Part shown: positions 23,830 to 36,239 of the stretch, piece after piece
How positions within the stretch are numbered: the stretch's first letter is position 1
Layout of the letters: every line of letters begins with the position of its first letter
DNA from: Voacanga thouarsii
Lineage: Eukaryota; Streptophyta; Magnoliopsida; Gentianales; Apocynaceae
Direction: 5' to 3'
Assembly (NCBI GenBank): GCA_026120185.1
Contig: JANUWF010001218.1
Coordinates: 558,001 to 622,000 of the forward strand
DNA length: 64,000 nucleotides
Position numbers and translations under genes: made by a program
Notes under the pieces: generated by a model
Seen by the model: only the letters and a program-made list of their open reading frames with translations
Databases searched by the model: none
What the model was told of the DNA's origin: nothing

Positions 23830-24238
23830 AGAATTTGACAAAAGTCACGGCACGATGCTCCTGGCCCATATTTCTGACATTGGAAAATTGTAAGTTCGTA
23901 AATTGCGTAAAAGCCACCGAAGAAGAACAAAATAGCAAAAACACCCCACAAATTTCCCCGACAATGATTGGATTTGGAAATTCAGAGAGGATTCAACACC
24001 GCCGGGCTCTGTAAGTTTGTGTTTGGGCTACCATTACAAGTTTCTTCGCTCAACCGGCCACAACCTTTTCCCAATATTCAGTTCACCGGAACCTATTTTC
24101 CGTCGATTGCCACTTTAGTCATTTCCTAATATCTGTAATAAAGCAGCCAAGTTTGCGCTCGCTGTTAGGGTTTCTTTGATTTTGAATTCCTTTGATGAAC
24201 TGCTAGAATAAATTCTGTTCTATTGAAGATTTGTTGCA
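23830..24238 (+). promoter_or_regulatory. CRWN1 5' flank and leader
   Basis: About 400 bp lie between the candidate Helitron 3' end and the CRWN1 start codon. Composition shifts from AT-rich to mixed at about 23,950, and the stretch includes TTAGGGTTTC (~24,166-24,175), a word common near plant transcription starts. No TATA box is assigned with confidence. If the Helitron end is right, the element sits almost against the promoter. Confidence 0.4.
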
Positions 24239-27200
24239 ATGTTTACCCCTCAAAAGAAACCGTGGTCGGGGTCATCATTTGCGCCGGGGAAGGATGCGTC
24301 TGGCCCCGGAAGGAGCGCTGCGGGTACAAGAATTGCGACACCAAACCCTAGCATTTCTGGGAAGGGTAAAGCGGTGGCATATGTGGATGGTCCTGCACAT
24401 CCACCGCCACCATTTCCGCCGCCTCCGGTGAGTTTCTTGAGTGAGAACGGCGGAAGGGATTTGGTGAATGTGGAAAATATGGAGGATTGGAAAAGGTTTA
24501 AGGAGGCGGGGTTGTTGGATGAGGCTGCGATTGAGAGGCGCGACAGAGAGGCATTGGTTGAAAAGGTTTCAAGACTCGAACGTGAGGTTAGATTATAGTG
24601 TTCATTTCCTTTTCTTAATCTTGAGGGTTCTTTTTTCGTTGAATTAAATTGCTAGAATTTGAAGTTCGTACTTATGTTTACAAGTTTTGTAACCTCGTCC
24701 TTCGAAAAATTTGCTTACTTGAAGCTTTATATGAAGCGTACAGTGAATCTAAATTATCTGAAAAGGATGCACTGTTATGATCTCTCTTAATGCAATCTAT
24801 TAAATCAAATTCCAGAGTGACTCCAATGCCCAGAAAAAAGCTAATTTGAATTGATAATCAACTATATGTAAGGATTTACAGAAGAGTTAGATGGATCAAG
24901 AATAGAAGGTGATTGAAGATGTAGGAAAATTACAGAGTTAAGGGAAATACCACAGTATCACTCTGAAGTTTGCAAGTTTTTCCAGCTGCCTCCTCCTTCT
25001 ATAACAGGGCACTTTACTTCCTTTAAGAAACATCACAGCCATCAACTCAACAAAAGCCTCCAATTTAGAAATCTAAACCCTTCATTGCTTTTGCTAATGT
25101 CAGCCACATTGGCTGAGCATCAGCACCCACTGGTATACCTCAACCAAGAAGAAGATGAACAGTAATTGTGGTGTTACCATTTGAAAATTACAGTTGGCTC
25201 ATGCTTTAGTTGGCTGTCTTGCAGAAGGACGGCGTCTTCCGGCTTACCCATCTTGATTCAGTTCACAGCCCAACCCCACAAGACCCTTATCTAATTAACA
25301 AAACAGATTTTTGAATCTGTTCTTATGTAATCATAACATGCACTTAGACAATGTATGTGTTAATTCTAATGACTAATGGAGGGTGTGAGTACTGTATTAG
25401 ATGTATAAATCTAATGGGGAATGGTTTGAGGAGGGTTTTGATTTGTGTGATTTTGTGACTGCATTAAGGCAGAATAGATTCCACATTCACATTCTGTATT
25501 CTTGACGAAGTTAATTTGAGCTCCACTTTTCTCATTACATGACTTTGAAATTGTTTAAGAATCTTTGGTTAATTACAAAGGCATACTGGATTATCAAATT
25601 ATATATTTCCCATAACTTTACTCCAGCCATTTAAATATGTCAAGAAATTCTATCTTCTGTTGCTGCTATGAAGCCAGCCCTCAGATGTATCTGTTTTTGT
25701 TGCAAAAAGCAGCTCTATGGGCATGGATTGACTTTGTGTTTCTTATACACTCTGTGTTTTAGTTGCTTTTGTATAACTTAATTTTTCTTTTCAAAACCAC
25801 AAGGTGGGGTCAGAAAGGGGCCGGGCCAACTGACTCTGTGTTTTTGAATGTTGAGCTGGGCAAATGAGGGGAGATTCTTGCCCTAGTAGTTTACCATTGG
25901 AACCCATAAATGCCAAACGAACCGGAATAAAATATTTTCCTGGATGTTTCTGAAGATTGGAAAGAGACCTTAACAAAAACTACAGCATGAACATCTTTTG
26001 CTGGTATTTGCTTCAGCTGATGATTAGGTAATTGGCTAAGTTCAAGCTCGCCTCTTTTGTGTCCAATGAGGGTTACAGAACTGAAACTTTCTATGATGGC
26101 ATGGTCATATTGAAAGTTGCTATAATTTGTGGCCCTATGCTGTCCTGTTCTTTGATGACACAAAAAGTATGCTTTCCTGTGCAATTGATACTGTCATCCC
26201 CAATATATGAAGTTCTCTGCAAGTAGCTGTAATTGAGTTAGGATCTGAAGATTTAGATATTGGGACTAAGAGTTGGGTTGATTGCTGAGTCCTTGTGTTA
26301 ATCTCATGTTAATGATGGTTGGTCAAATTTTCATTGAAATTCTTGTCTTTATATTTTCTTTCCAATTTTAATATTTGTCAGATTTATCATCTGTAAAAAG
26401 GCACTTTCTTGATTATTTAATAAGAGAATGGAATGATGCCCCTTTTGGACACACCAGGGATAAAGAGGATCACTTATTTTCTAAAAGTTTGCATATGGTG
26501 TTGATTTTTAGTCAGTTTATCAAAGGTGATAGACACATTATGTTTGATTAGATCATTACAATCTGATTAAATAATTGAAATGCTTCTAACATTTATTTGA
26601 TTGCTAGAGTTTCATGAGGAAAGTCAATGAACTGCAACTTTTTTCTGATAGATATAATCTGATCTTCTCGTTTTGATTAGAATCAATGTAATATGCAACA
26701 TTTATTTTCTCTCTTATGTTTTGTGATATAAATTGTACTTTTCCAAAAGAATAATTATTTGTCATTTGACTTAAGTAGTGGGACTAAGATGAAGCTGGTT
26801 CTAATATACTTTATTAGTTATTAGAAACTATTCTCATCAAATATTAGTTATTATAGGTTGACTGCTAACACATGTAATTTAGGGCAGGGCATTATTTTTC
26901 TTTTGATGTATTTGGAAAATATAGATTTAGAAAAATGGATCTTCAATTGGATTCATAGAGATGAAGATTGTTAACGTTTTGATTCCAAGACAAAGAGGTT
27001 GCATTTGTCTAACGATCTTATCACTCTTGATCAAGTATCTTTGTGGGGGCTTCATGAAATATTGAGCTATATGTGGAAGAAAAGAATGTTGTGAAAAGTT
27101 CTTACAACTATTATGAAGATATACATACTAGTCTTGTAAAATTCTGTACTTTCGTGCTATTACTGCTCTCTTCTTTGGATTGTTTGTTTGCTCTAATTCA

Positions 27201-30200
27201 TAACTGGTAGCAGATGATGTTTGAATTTCAAGTTTGGATAAACTTGTGTCTGGCCGAATATCTTTTGGAGTTCAGAAGAATAATAATGCCTGTTTTCAAC
27301 AAAATGATCCTCAGAAAATTTTCATGCTTTTGATCTTGTTGATGTGCTCAATTGGGCTGGCTATGTTTTAAATTAAAAATGCTGCGTACCTTTGCCATAT
27401 ATGTTTTAAACAGAGAGAGTCCTTGCTTGTGCTATGGCCTTTCAAGTTTAACGTCCTATTTTGTCTCATTAGCCATATATGTTGTGGAGCTTAGCCAAGA
27501 GTTGTCCTTCCCTTTTATGCGTCTTGCTAGGCTTCCATATTATAGGTTTTATTTTTTCATGGTTTTCTTGACTTTCTACAACATCTTGTTTCTGTTTATT
27601 AGCTCTTTGAATGGGATGATAGTTGCTGTTTGGCTCTTTAATTTTAAAGCGTGTATTTCCCTTTGCATAAATCTTGATTGACTCTTCTTTTCAATAGCTA
27701 TTTGATTATCAGTACAACATGGGACTACTTCTGATTGAGAAAAAGGAGTGGGCGTTGAAGCTTGAAGAACTTAGGGAATCACTTGCAGAAGCTGAGGAAG
27801 TACTCAAAAGAGAGCAGGCAGCACATCTAATTGCAGTATCTGAAGTCGAGAATCGAGAAGAAAATTTTAGGAAGGCATTAAATGTTGAGAGGCAGTGTGT
27901 GGCTGATGTAAGATGTTTATTTTCTTTTGGCATTGGACCTCTTGTCACCAGTTGCTTGGCATGAGCTTAGTTAGTCCTTGGTCTAGTTTTATATTATTTA
28001 AGACTTGCAGATAATATGGTATGTAATTTTGTGATGATTTTCTCATCATCTCAGTATCTTTATTTGTTTAATTTCTGTTAGTTTCTTACTGCTTGGGTCT
28101 GAATTATGGGAATGTGAGTATGAGCTTAAACTAACCTCAAGGAACAAACTTGTTATCTGCCTGTGCCTTCTTTAGAGATTTGACACATACAATAGGACTG
28201 ACTATTACAGCTGTGTAAGAATTTTGATCTTTGTTCATATTCCCCACCCCCCCCCCCCATGTCCTTCTCCATTCTTGGGAAGTTTATTTTGTGTTTTTCA
28301 TGCTTTTGGTATGAATGACTTAAATTGAAGGAAAACTTGCAAGTGCCTCCCAGGTTGATATGTATTCATTAAGTGCTTCCCTACTTAATCTGAATCAACT
28401 TAAAAGATGTTCTAATCTGTTGCATTTCTTAAACAGGAATTTAAAATAAGTGTTATAAATGACGCCAGATTTATGCCAGTAATTGGAGAAGAAATCTGAA
28501 ATGACATTGGGTGAGAAATGTTTGGTTTCCCCTTGCCAATATGTGAACCTTGCCTTCATTATTGGGATAGATTGTGGCTGTAAAGTTTATACCATCTCAA
28601 AGCAAAACATGTTTTTAGTGTGAGAGAAGTATTAAAAAAAATAATAAATAAATAAAACAGATGACAGAAAGTTAAATGTCAGATAAGGAAAAATGATACT
28701 TAGGTGCTTATTATTGTTTGATTTTAATGAACTGTTTGAAATGCTATTATTTCCTTCAGATCTTGCTGAGCTATGAGTATTAGTCATATAATTTGATTAC
28801 CCTGCCTGTAGGCTAAACATTAGAAAGGAAGAAATTGAATTGCTACATTTCCTTCAGATCTAGCTTACGTATGAATGTAATCACATAGTAGGTTACCATG
28901 TGGGCCATACTGTGAGAAAGGAAGAAAAATGACTGGTTTTGGAATCAAGACATTTGTCTGATAAATTTTTTTTTTTTTTTTTTGGGTGTGTGCGCGCGCA
29001 CATGTGTGTGTGAAGTATAGTTTGGTATAGTTATCTGTTCATGTTCTCAACTCACGTACATGCCTCCATGTAAGTTTTCTAACATGCCTGCAGTATTCTG
29101 AAATGGATATGTATAAAATCTTAGGATACTAGAAGTATCATGGAGAGGACTCTATGATTTCTTGAATGTGTTTGGTCAATCTGGACCATTCTAGTGCTTT
29201 GTCATTATTGCAGTTAGGCTTCAATTTTCTATGTTATTTTTTTTCTGCTGATATAAATTCCATGGTTGAACACTGCAGCTTGAGAAGGCTTTACGGGAAA
29301 CGCGCATGGAAAATGAAAAGATCAAGCTCACATCTGAGGCTAAGTTGGCTGACGCCAGTGCTTTGATAACTGGAGCTCAGGATAAATCTTTAGAAGTGCA
29401 GGAAAAATTCTATGCTGCTGATGCTAAGCTTGCTGAGGCAAGCAGAAAGAGTTTGGAATTGGATTGGAAATTGCAGGAGATTGAAGCTCGTGAAAGTGTT
29501 CTCAAAAGAGAGCATATGTCGTTAAAGGCAGAGTATGATTGGTGCTCATTGGCTATTCAATATGTGTACCTCTAGAAAACATATAGCACTTTTTATATGG
29601 TTTTTATGTTTTTTTTCCTGCTATTTTTGCTTTTGACTTAGACAAGAAGCTCATGAAGCAACTTTTTCCAAGCATAAAGAGGATTTGCAAGCGTGGGAAA
29701 AGAAGTTGCAAGAAGGGGAAGAGAGATTATGTGATGGTAGGAGGATTATGAACGAGAGAGAAGAAAGAGTTAATGTAATTGATAGGGTTCTTAAACAGAA
29801 AGAAAAGACAATTGAAGCAGAGCAGGAAAGGATTCGCTTGGCCAATTTGGATCTCAAGAAGAAAGAAGATGATATTAAGAATAGGTTGGAGAACCTACTG
29901 CCACAGGAGGAAGTGAGTTTCTGGCTCTGCAAATTTATAAATGTTCCTTATGATAGAAATAATTTTTGCTGGTTTGATTTATGTATATTGTTCTTTAGTT
30001 AAATACACTGTTTGGTGTAGATAAATCGTTAATATGGTATGGATAATTGTGGAATTAAATCACATGTGAGTTCTTGAAAGATTCCTTTGAATGCATTGCC
30101 TCGTATAGGGTATGCTTGTGTAAAGGTTTATTTTCACTAGTAGTGTGTTTAAGTGAAATCCTTCTTTTATATTTGAAAATTGACTTCTTATAATTTGTTT

Positions 30201-33200
30201 GCAGAAAGCTGAGTCTATCAGGAAGGAACTAGAGACAAAAGAGAGAGCGTTGCATACTTTGACAGAGAAACTGAGTGCCAGAGAAAGAGTGAGTTGCAAC
30301 TCTTCAGATTATTTGGTTGACTGATGACATTTATTTAGCTGGTTCTCTTTGTTTTGATGCTTTTAAGGCAGTTTTTGATTCCACAATTTTAATGAAAATG
30401 GGTTCTTTTGTTTGTTATAGATCAGACGGTTAAATGGAAAGACCTGTAAACTAGAAGTATTAGTACAAATGATACTATAGAGATTTAGAAGAGAGAGTTA
30501 GTTAAAACAGATATAATGGATCCTTTTTATGTGACAGTTAAAACAGATATGATGGATCCTTTTTATGTGAGGTTAGTTTTTGTCGAGAAGACAATTTTGT
30601 TTAGAACTCTTTGGTTTACAGTATTCCCAGACAAGATATAAGCAAGTGTTTATCGTTCAAAATTCATAAAGAGATTTAAGAGGCACTTGAAGTTAATATA
30701 TTCCAATTACTCTTGTTGAAGAATGTGAATTCAAAAGTACTTAACTGGTTTAGATTTAAGTACTTAATTTGGCTATCAAACATGGCCAAGTAAACACATG
30801 ACATATTACATTTACTCCAGGTTTGCTGTATGTGTTTGTGACTACAGAAAGATAATATAATTTGAAATCCTGAATCATGCTTCCACAAAATCAGCACTTG
30901 TTTTTGTGCTTGGCATTTTAAGTCCCCACAAAGACCTTGCTCATTTAACTACTGTTGACCTGGTGTATGCCTTCTGTGTGAATCCAATCCCTCGAACATC
31001 AATATTTCCTTAATTTTTCTGGAGTTGCATCAGTTTCATGGTTCATTACTTGTTGGGAAGGTGACCGTTAGTACTGTTTGGGTTTTTATAGTTTTAGGTT
31101 TAGTTTTATGGTTCTATGGTTTTACGATTGAGGGTTTATTATTCCTGGTGTTTTGGTTTTAGGATTTTAGGTTCCCCAGTTTAGGATTTTAGGTTTTGGG
31201 GTTTAGGGTTTGCAAGTTTTAGGGTAAAGGGTTTGGGGTCAGGCTTTTTAGCGATTTAATGTTCCAGGGTTTAGATTTCAGGATTGAGGGTTTTGGCTTT
31301 TGGTTTTAGTTCATTCCTTATTCCAAAGTAGGTCTTCCTGATAGTTGTTGCACCTTGATTATCTTAGATGCCCTAGACAAATATTAGTTTTCAGCTCTCC
31401 ATTTTCAGATAAAATGATCTGTTTGTTGTCCTGAATTTCCTGCTTGAGAGTCAAAGAAAAATTTTGTTGAATCAGCTTATTATTTTACAAGTTGAGAAAG
31501 TTCAGTAGTCTATTTCAAAATTCCATTGACTACTACCTGACACTCCAAAAAAACTTGGGTTGCAGGTGGAAATCCAGATGCTGCTTGATGATCACAGGAC
31601 TGCCCTGGATTTGAAAAGGCAAGATTTTGAGCTTGAATTGGAGGAAAGAAGAAAAGCATTTGATGAAAAGATGAGGACAAATGCTGATGATTTGGTGAAG
31701 AAGGAAGCTGAAATTACACACTGTGAGGATAAGCTGAGGAAATTGGAACAGTCACTAGAAAAGAGGTCAGAGAGAGTTAAGGAGAAAGAGAAGGACATTG
31801 AAGAAAAGTGGAAAGATTTGAAGAACAAAGAGGTGTCTATCAAGGATGAGGGAAAAAAAGTGGATGCAATGAAAAAAGAAATATTGTCTGAGAAGAAGAA
31901 TTTGCTAGCTCTCAAAGGTGAGCTGGAAAAGATGAAGGTTGGTATTAGTCAAAAGGAACTGCTGATTCATGAAGAGAATGAAAAACTTAAAGTAAACAAA
32001 GATGAGAGGACAGAACATATCCGTTTGCAAAAGGAGTTGAGAGAAGAAATAGAGAAGTGCAGAGCTCAGAAAGAGTTGCTTTTGAGAGAAGGTGAGGATC
32101 TGAAACAAGATAGGATGAAATTTGAGCAAGAATGGGAGGTATTGGATGAGAAGAGAGCTGCTTTTGCCAGAGAGTTGCAGCAGATTGTGGAAGAGAAAGA
32201 GATGCTTGGAAAATTGCGTCACTCTGAGGATGATAGATTAAAAAATGAAAAGCGTGCTACTGAGGAATACATCCAAAGAGAATTGGAGGCTATCAGATTG
32301 GAGAAGGAATCGTTTGCTGCCACTATGAGGTATGAGCAATCAGCCTTGTCTGAAAAAGCCCAAAGTGAACATGACCAATTGCTTCGAGAGTTTGAGGCTC
32401 GGAGGAGGGATCTTGAGACTGAAATGCAGAAAAAACGAGAAGACATGGAGAAAGATGTGCAGGAGAAGGAGAGAGTCTTTCAAGAGGAAAGAGTTAAAGC
32501 AGACGATAATGTGAGACGTCTTAAGGAAGAGGTTCGGAGGGAAATGGAAATTTTAAGAGCTGAAAGGTCTGGACTTGAGAAGGAAAAACAGGACATTACT
32601 TCTAACAGAAAGCATCTGGAAGAATACCAGCTTGAAATGCAGAATGACATTCATGAGCTTGGGATCCTTAGCAAGAAGCTCAAGGATCAGCGAGAACATT
32701 TTCGAGAGCAGAGAGGTCATTTCCTTTCATTTGTTGAGAGGCTAAAGAATTGCAAGAAGTGTGGGGAGATTGCAAGAGATTATGTACTCTCTGACCTCCA
32801 GTTGGCAGATATGGAGCACAAGGAGACTTCTTTTCCCACACTGGGAGATGAACTCCTGGAGAAGGTTTCTTCATATGGAACCGACACTAATAGATCTCCT
32901 GCTGAGAAGAAATCTTCAGATTCTGGGGGCCGTTTTTCGTGGTTCCGGAAGTGCACCGCAAGATTTAGTAAATTTTCTCCTACAACTAAGAATTTTGCAC
33001 CTGAAAATTCAGAACCAACATTGTATGACAGGCCAGTGGTTGCAGAAAATATTGAGGGCCCTAGCATGACAGCTTCTGGAAATAATAGGCCGGCTAGTAT
33101 TTTAGAAGGGGCAGAGCCATCTCTTGAAGTATCTACATTAGGTGATAATCAAAGTGATGTGGATGATAGGATACAGCAAGTTGTAGAAGATTCACAGCAG

Positions 33201-35040
33201 TCACAGCAGAGAAGAGGTCGTCGCAGAAGACCTCGAAAAAATTCCCAGGGTGGAGTTCGTAGAACACGTTCAGTGAAGGCTGTGGTTGAAGACGCTGCTG
33301 TTATTTTAGGGAAGACTCCAAGAGAACTGACAACAAATGAGGAGCTACAAAAGGATGGTACAGAAAATATGGATAGTAGGGGTGAGTCAAGCCTTGCCAC
33401 TAAAGTTCCAAGGAAAAGGACATGGGCACAAACTTCGAGAATGACAGGGAGTGAGCTGGATGGCAATGAGAGTGAAGGACATTCTGAAAGTGTGACAGCA
33501 GGTGGTCACAGGAAGAGGCATCAAACTGGTGCTCCAGCTCCTCAAGACCCTGGGGAGAAGCGTTATAACCTCAGGCGTCATAAGCCGTAAGTCCATACAT
33601 TTCAAACTTCAATATGAACGAAGAGTACGTTTTTGTGAATGATATGGTATTTTTGCTGCTTGTTTGGGTTCATACCCTCTATAATGAATAAAAGCCTCTC
33701 ATCAAGTTTCTTCTCCTTCCAATCGTCTCTTCATTTTTTTCCCCCTTGTCTATGTCTGTGCTCCCCTACCAACCCCCCCCCCATTTCTCCCCCTTCCCTC
33801 TCTTCTTCTTCCTTCCCTATGGTTTGGGGGTGGGGAGTTGCATTGGAAAGTCCAGTGGCACTAGTGGTTGTAGTCTGCTAGCAAACTTCAAACTTTACCC
33901 TAGTTATTTGAAGGAAAGGGCAATGCTTTAATGTATGCAGCGACATCCTTGTAGAATTTGATGGCTACAGTTATCAAAATTAGCATTGATTGTGTAATAT
34001 GATGACTTTAAGTGCCTGAACTATTATAGACCATGAAGTCGATTATTTTTCCCTGAAAGACCGTACCTGTTCCAGCTGTTGGCTTAGATTCCTAATGTTA
34101 AGCAGGTTTGTGTCGAGTTGACATATGGCAGGAGTCAAAGATTACAAGAGGTATCTGGGGGCCGCCACTCCCCACCCGCCGCATGTCTTTTTTCCTTTCC
34201 TTTTCTCATATGCACAAGTTTGACAGTCGTGTTTAACCTGAATCTCGCTGGGGACGGGAGGCTTTTTTTTCTTTTCTTATTTTTCTATTTAGAGACGTTA
34301 ATTAGAAATCATGCATATTTTTGTTCAGGATGTCTGAAAAGGTGTAGCATGCCTTAGCAAGACATACACTCTATCCTTGCTACCAGAGATATTTTATCTC
34401 AGCACCTTGTCCTATCAAGACCCATTCTAACAAGTTTGGTTAAATAGAATTTGCTTATCTGATGCTGTTCCATTTAATGATTAGTAGAGGCATAGCTGTG
34501 GCAGCAGAAACTTCAATTGACAGTAAGAAGAGGATGGCAACAACAGAAGGTGGTGAAAATGGTACTGCAGAAGTAACACAAAATATTGAAGTTGCTTCTG
34601 CACCAGTGCTGGAAACGGCTTGTGAGAATTCTAATCTGACTCCAGTAGTGCAGATTACATCCTACAAAAGCGTTGAAGCTCGAGATTTTGATGATAAGGT
34701 TTGTTAGGACCAAGCCTTTACCCTTGCTCATATTCAGTTTCAGTCCAATGTTGGCACCTAAATATGATCCCCGTCATTGGTTCCTTCTCTGCTGCAGTTT
34801 AGAACACAACAGAATGGCGTGGATGAAAAGGCTGATGCAGAAGAGATCCAAATTTTGGAGTTCCGTGAAGAGGTAAATGGGACACCAGATTTCAATGATG
34901 AGGATGAGCAGGGGAGCACATTGAATAGCGACGATGGAGATGACGAAGACGGCGATGATGATGATGATGGGGATGATGACTATGTGCATCCTGGTGAAGT
35001 TTCAATGAGTAGAAAGCTGTGGAACTTCTTCACATCATGA
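24239..35040 (+). CDS. CRWN1: CRWN1/NMCP1-type nuclear matrix constituent protein
   Basis: This is a plant lamin-like coiled-coil protein of the inner nuclear periphery. The family sets nuclear shape and size and helps organise peripheral chromatin. Eight exons join in frame: 24,239-24,586; 27,698-27,907; 29,279-29,532; 29,642-29,912; 30,205-30,288; 31,566-33,586; 34,485-34,698; 34,798-35,040. They give about 1,214 residues; I recall about 1,130 for Arabidopsis CRWN1. The start [11 protein letters not shown] and the exon 1/2 junction reading [18 protein letters not shown] are hallmarks. Heptad coiled coil fills roughly residues 80-780. Then come CKKCGEI, SWFRKCT, a basic nuclear-localisation-like run ([11 protein letters not shown]), RYNLRR, an acidic stretch and the conserved C-terminus [17 protein letters not shown]. 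All junctions are GT-AG. Exon 7 has two AG acceptors three bases apart. Intron 1 is 3.1 kb. No interruption is seen. The NMCP1 rather than NMCP2/CRWN4 class is favoured by that C-terminus. Confidence 0.93.
24587..27697 (+). other. CRWN1 intron 1
   Basis: A 3.1-kb intron with a GT donor after GAACGTGAG and a TTTTCAATAG acceptor. The open frames inside, on both strands, are short and unrelated to any family I recognise. No transposon is seen. Confidence 0.8.
27908..29278 (+). other. CRWN1 intron 2
   Basis: A 1.37-kb intron holding a C-run near 28,243-28,258 and a poly-T followed by a purine-pyrimidine alternating stretch (GTGTGTGCGCGCGCACATGTG) at about 28,966-29,012. No coding is recognised. 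Confidence 0.8.
30289..31565 (+). other. CRWN1 intron 5
   Basis: A 1.28-kb intron. It has a short tandem duplication near 30,500-30,570 (AAAACAGATAT(A/G)ATGGATCC twice) and a degenerate telomere-like tract near 31,080-31,310. Confidence 0.75.
31080..31310 (+). repeat. degenerate telomere-like tract inside CRWN1
   Basis: About 20 loosely spaced words such as TTTAGGGTTT, GTTTTAGG, GGTTTTAGG and GGGTTTAGG lie on the plus strand. They resemble decayed TTTAGGG, the common plant telomere repeat, in one orientation. It may be an interstitial telomere-like repeat or a G/T-rich simple sequence. Confidence 0.55.
33587..34484 (+). other. CRWN1 intron 6
   Basis: An intron of about 900 bp with a GTAAGT donor, a C-rich patch (~33,739-33,800) and the acceptor region TTAGTAG. 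No coding is recognised. Confidence 0.8.
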
Positions 35041-35569
35041 TAACGACACTCCTCTCTGGTAGATATGTGTACAATTCAATAGTACTTTTATCTATTTCCA
35101 TTCTTAACATTTTCCCTTATAAAAGTGAACTTTTTTGTGGATTGGTCGGTCTTTTATCTATTTCAATAGTACAATTCAATAGTACTTTTATCTATTTCCA
35201 AGAGCTGGGTTTTGCTTGCAACTTCGAAGTCGTATACATAATCTTCCTTAAAATTCTTGAAAACTCACTCAAAAGTCACACTCAGAGGGATGGTGAGGGA
35301 AAATGTATAGTACCCTTTGGCTCTGAAGAGGCACTCCAACCTAGGCGCTGTGAATTACTCTTATAATAATATAGGATTTGGGTGCGGCAACTTGTGTGGT
35401 TATTTGAGTTCATACGAATGTTTGATACAATCAAATGAATATTTTATACGATTACATAAACATCAAAATGATATCGTTTTACTAAAAAAAATTTTTATAC
35501 GTTATTATTTTTTCAGACATTGAATTTGTATCGTTTTCGATATTTGGACAGTAAAACTACCGTGCAAGT
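35041..35569 (+). other. CRWN1 3' flank
   Basis: This should include the 3' untranslated region. A ~30-bp stretch (ACAATTCAATAGTACTTTTATC) is repeated at about 35,070 and 35,169. No gene is recognised. Confidence 0.5.
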
Positions 35570-35764
35570 TACCATCCTTTCGTAGCTCCTCATTTGTTGT
35601 CAGTTCTCTTGGAGTCTTCCCTAAAATAACAGCAGCGTCTTCAACCACAGCCTTCACTGAACGTGTTCTGCGAACTCCACCCTGGGAATTTTTTCGAGGT
35701 CTTCTGTGACGACCTCTTCTCTGCTGTGACTGCTGTGAATCTTCTACAACTTGCTGTATCCTAT
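35570..35764 (-). pseudogene. inverted duplicate of a CRWN1 exon 6 piece
   Basis: 195 bases repeat CRWN1 33,166-33,360 in reverse orientation with only three differences by eye (about 98.5% identity). They encode the same [17 protein letters not shown] and basic [10 protein letters not shown] segment. There is no intron boundary at either edge, so the copy is a genomic fragment. It lies 530 bp past the CRWN1 stop. On the minus strand it directly follows the sHSP relic, with an open frame of 103 codons from 35,816 running through it. Confidence 0.92.
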
Positions 35765-35849
35765 TTGCGCGGCCCAGATGCATAATGATAATCCAATGAA
35801 GGCCCAGAGGACCCATGACTCAAAAAGGAAATGCTTCTTCCCGTGTTTG

Positions 35850-36083
35850 AATCTCCTCGTGAATTTTCCACTACTCCTCTCAATGCGGTGACACGTATCG
35901 CATTTGTCCTCCAATTCCCTTTTCCTCTTCCTTCTCCGATCGTCCTCAAGTTCCACCTTCAGCTCCTTCTTTCTCAGCCCGGGCACGACAGCTTTCAAAA
36001 CATGGACATTCGAGGTTTCCTTCCAATCGACGTTGGCATGGGCGAAAGATGCTGCGGCTGAAGAAGCTTGGAATCATGGACAT
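35850..36083 (-). pseudogene. class I small heat-shock protein relic (HSP17-18 type)
   Basis: The minus strand starts with [13 protein letters not shown], the class I cytosolic sHSP N-terminus. After a deletion and frameshift it continues as [32 protein letters not shown] and [15 protein letters not shown], which belong to the alpha-crystallin domain. The Asp/Phe-rich linker that normally separates these parts is missing. Sequence past RRF diverges, so the C-terminal part of the domain and the IXI motif are gone. No clear heat-shock element cluster was found upstream. It is non-functional as a chaperone. It runs directly into the inverted CRWN1 piece, so one rearrangement probably joined them. 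Confidence 0.82.
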
Positions 36084-36239
36084 CTTTGAATACTTGGAAA
36101 GATTGAGAAATTGATTGGAAAGAAAGTGGAAGGGTGTTGAAGGAGAGAATTCTCCTCCAAAACTGCCCGTCTGTCTGCTATTCAATATGAAAACACTATG
36201 CTAACAGTGAAGTACCAAAAATACCCCCATCATTTTTGC

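Noticed and set aside
23753..23944. Minus-strand ORF upstream of CRWN1
   Set aside because: Spans the candidate Helitron hairpin and promoter, hydrophobic by AT-rich translation, no homology recognised.
25891..26184. 97-codon minus-strand ORF in CRWN1 intron 1
   Set aside because: No family resemblance, no splice partners, and the length is expected by chance in a 3-kb intron.
31592..31915. Ser-rich minus-strand ORFs opposite CRWN1 exon 6
   Set aside because: They are shadows of the coiled-coil coding strand (CTT/TTC-rich complement of GAA/AAG codons).
33639..33881. ORFs inside CRWN1 intron 6
   Set aside because: Low-complexity Pro/Ser/Phe runs from a CT-rich intron; the exon 6 donor GTAAGT and the downstream exons fit CRWN1.
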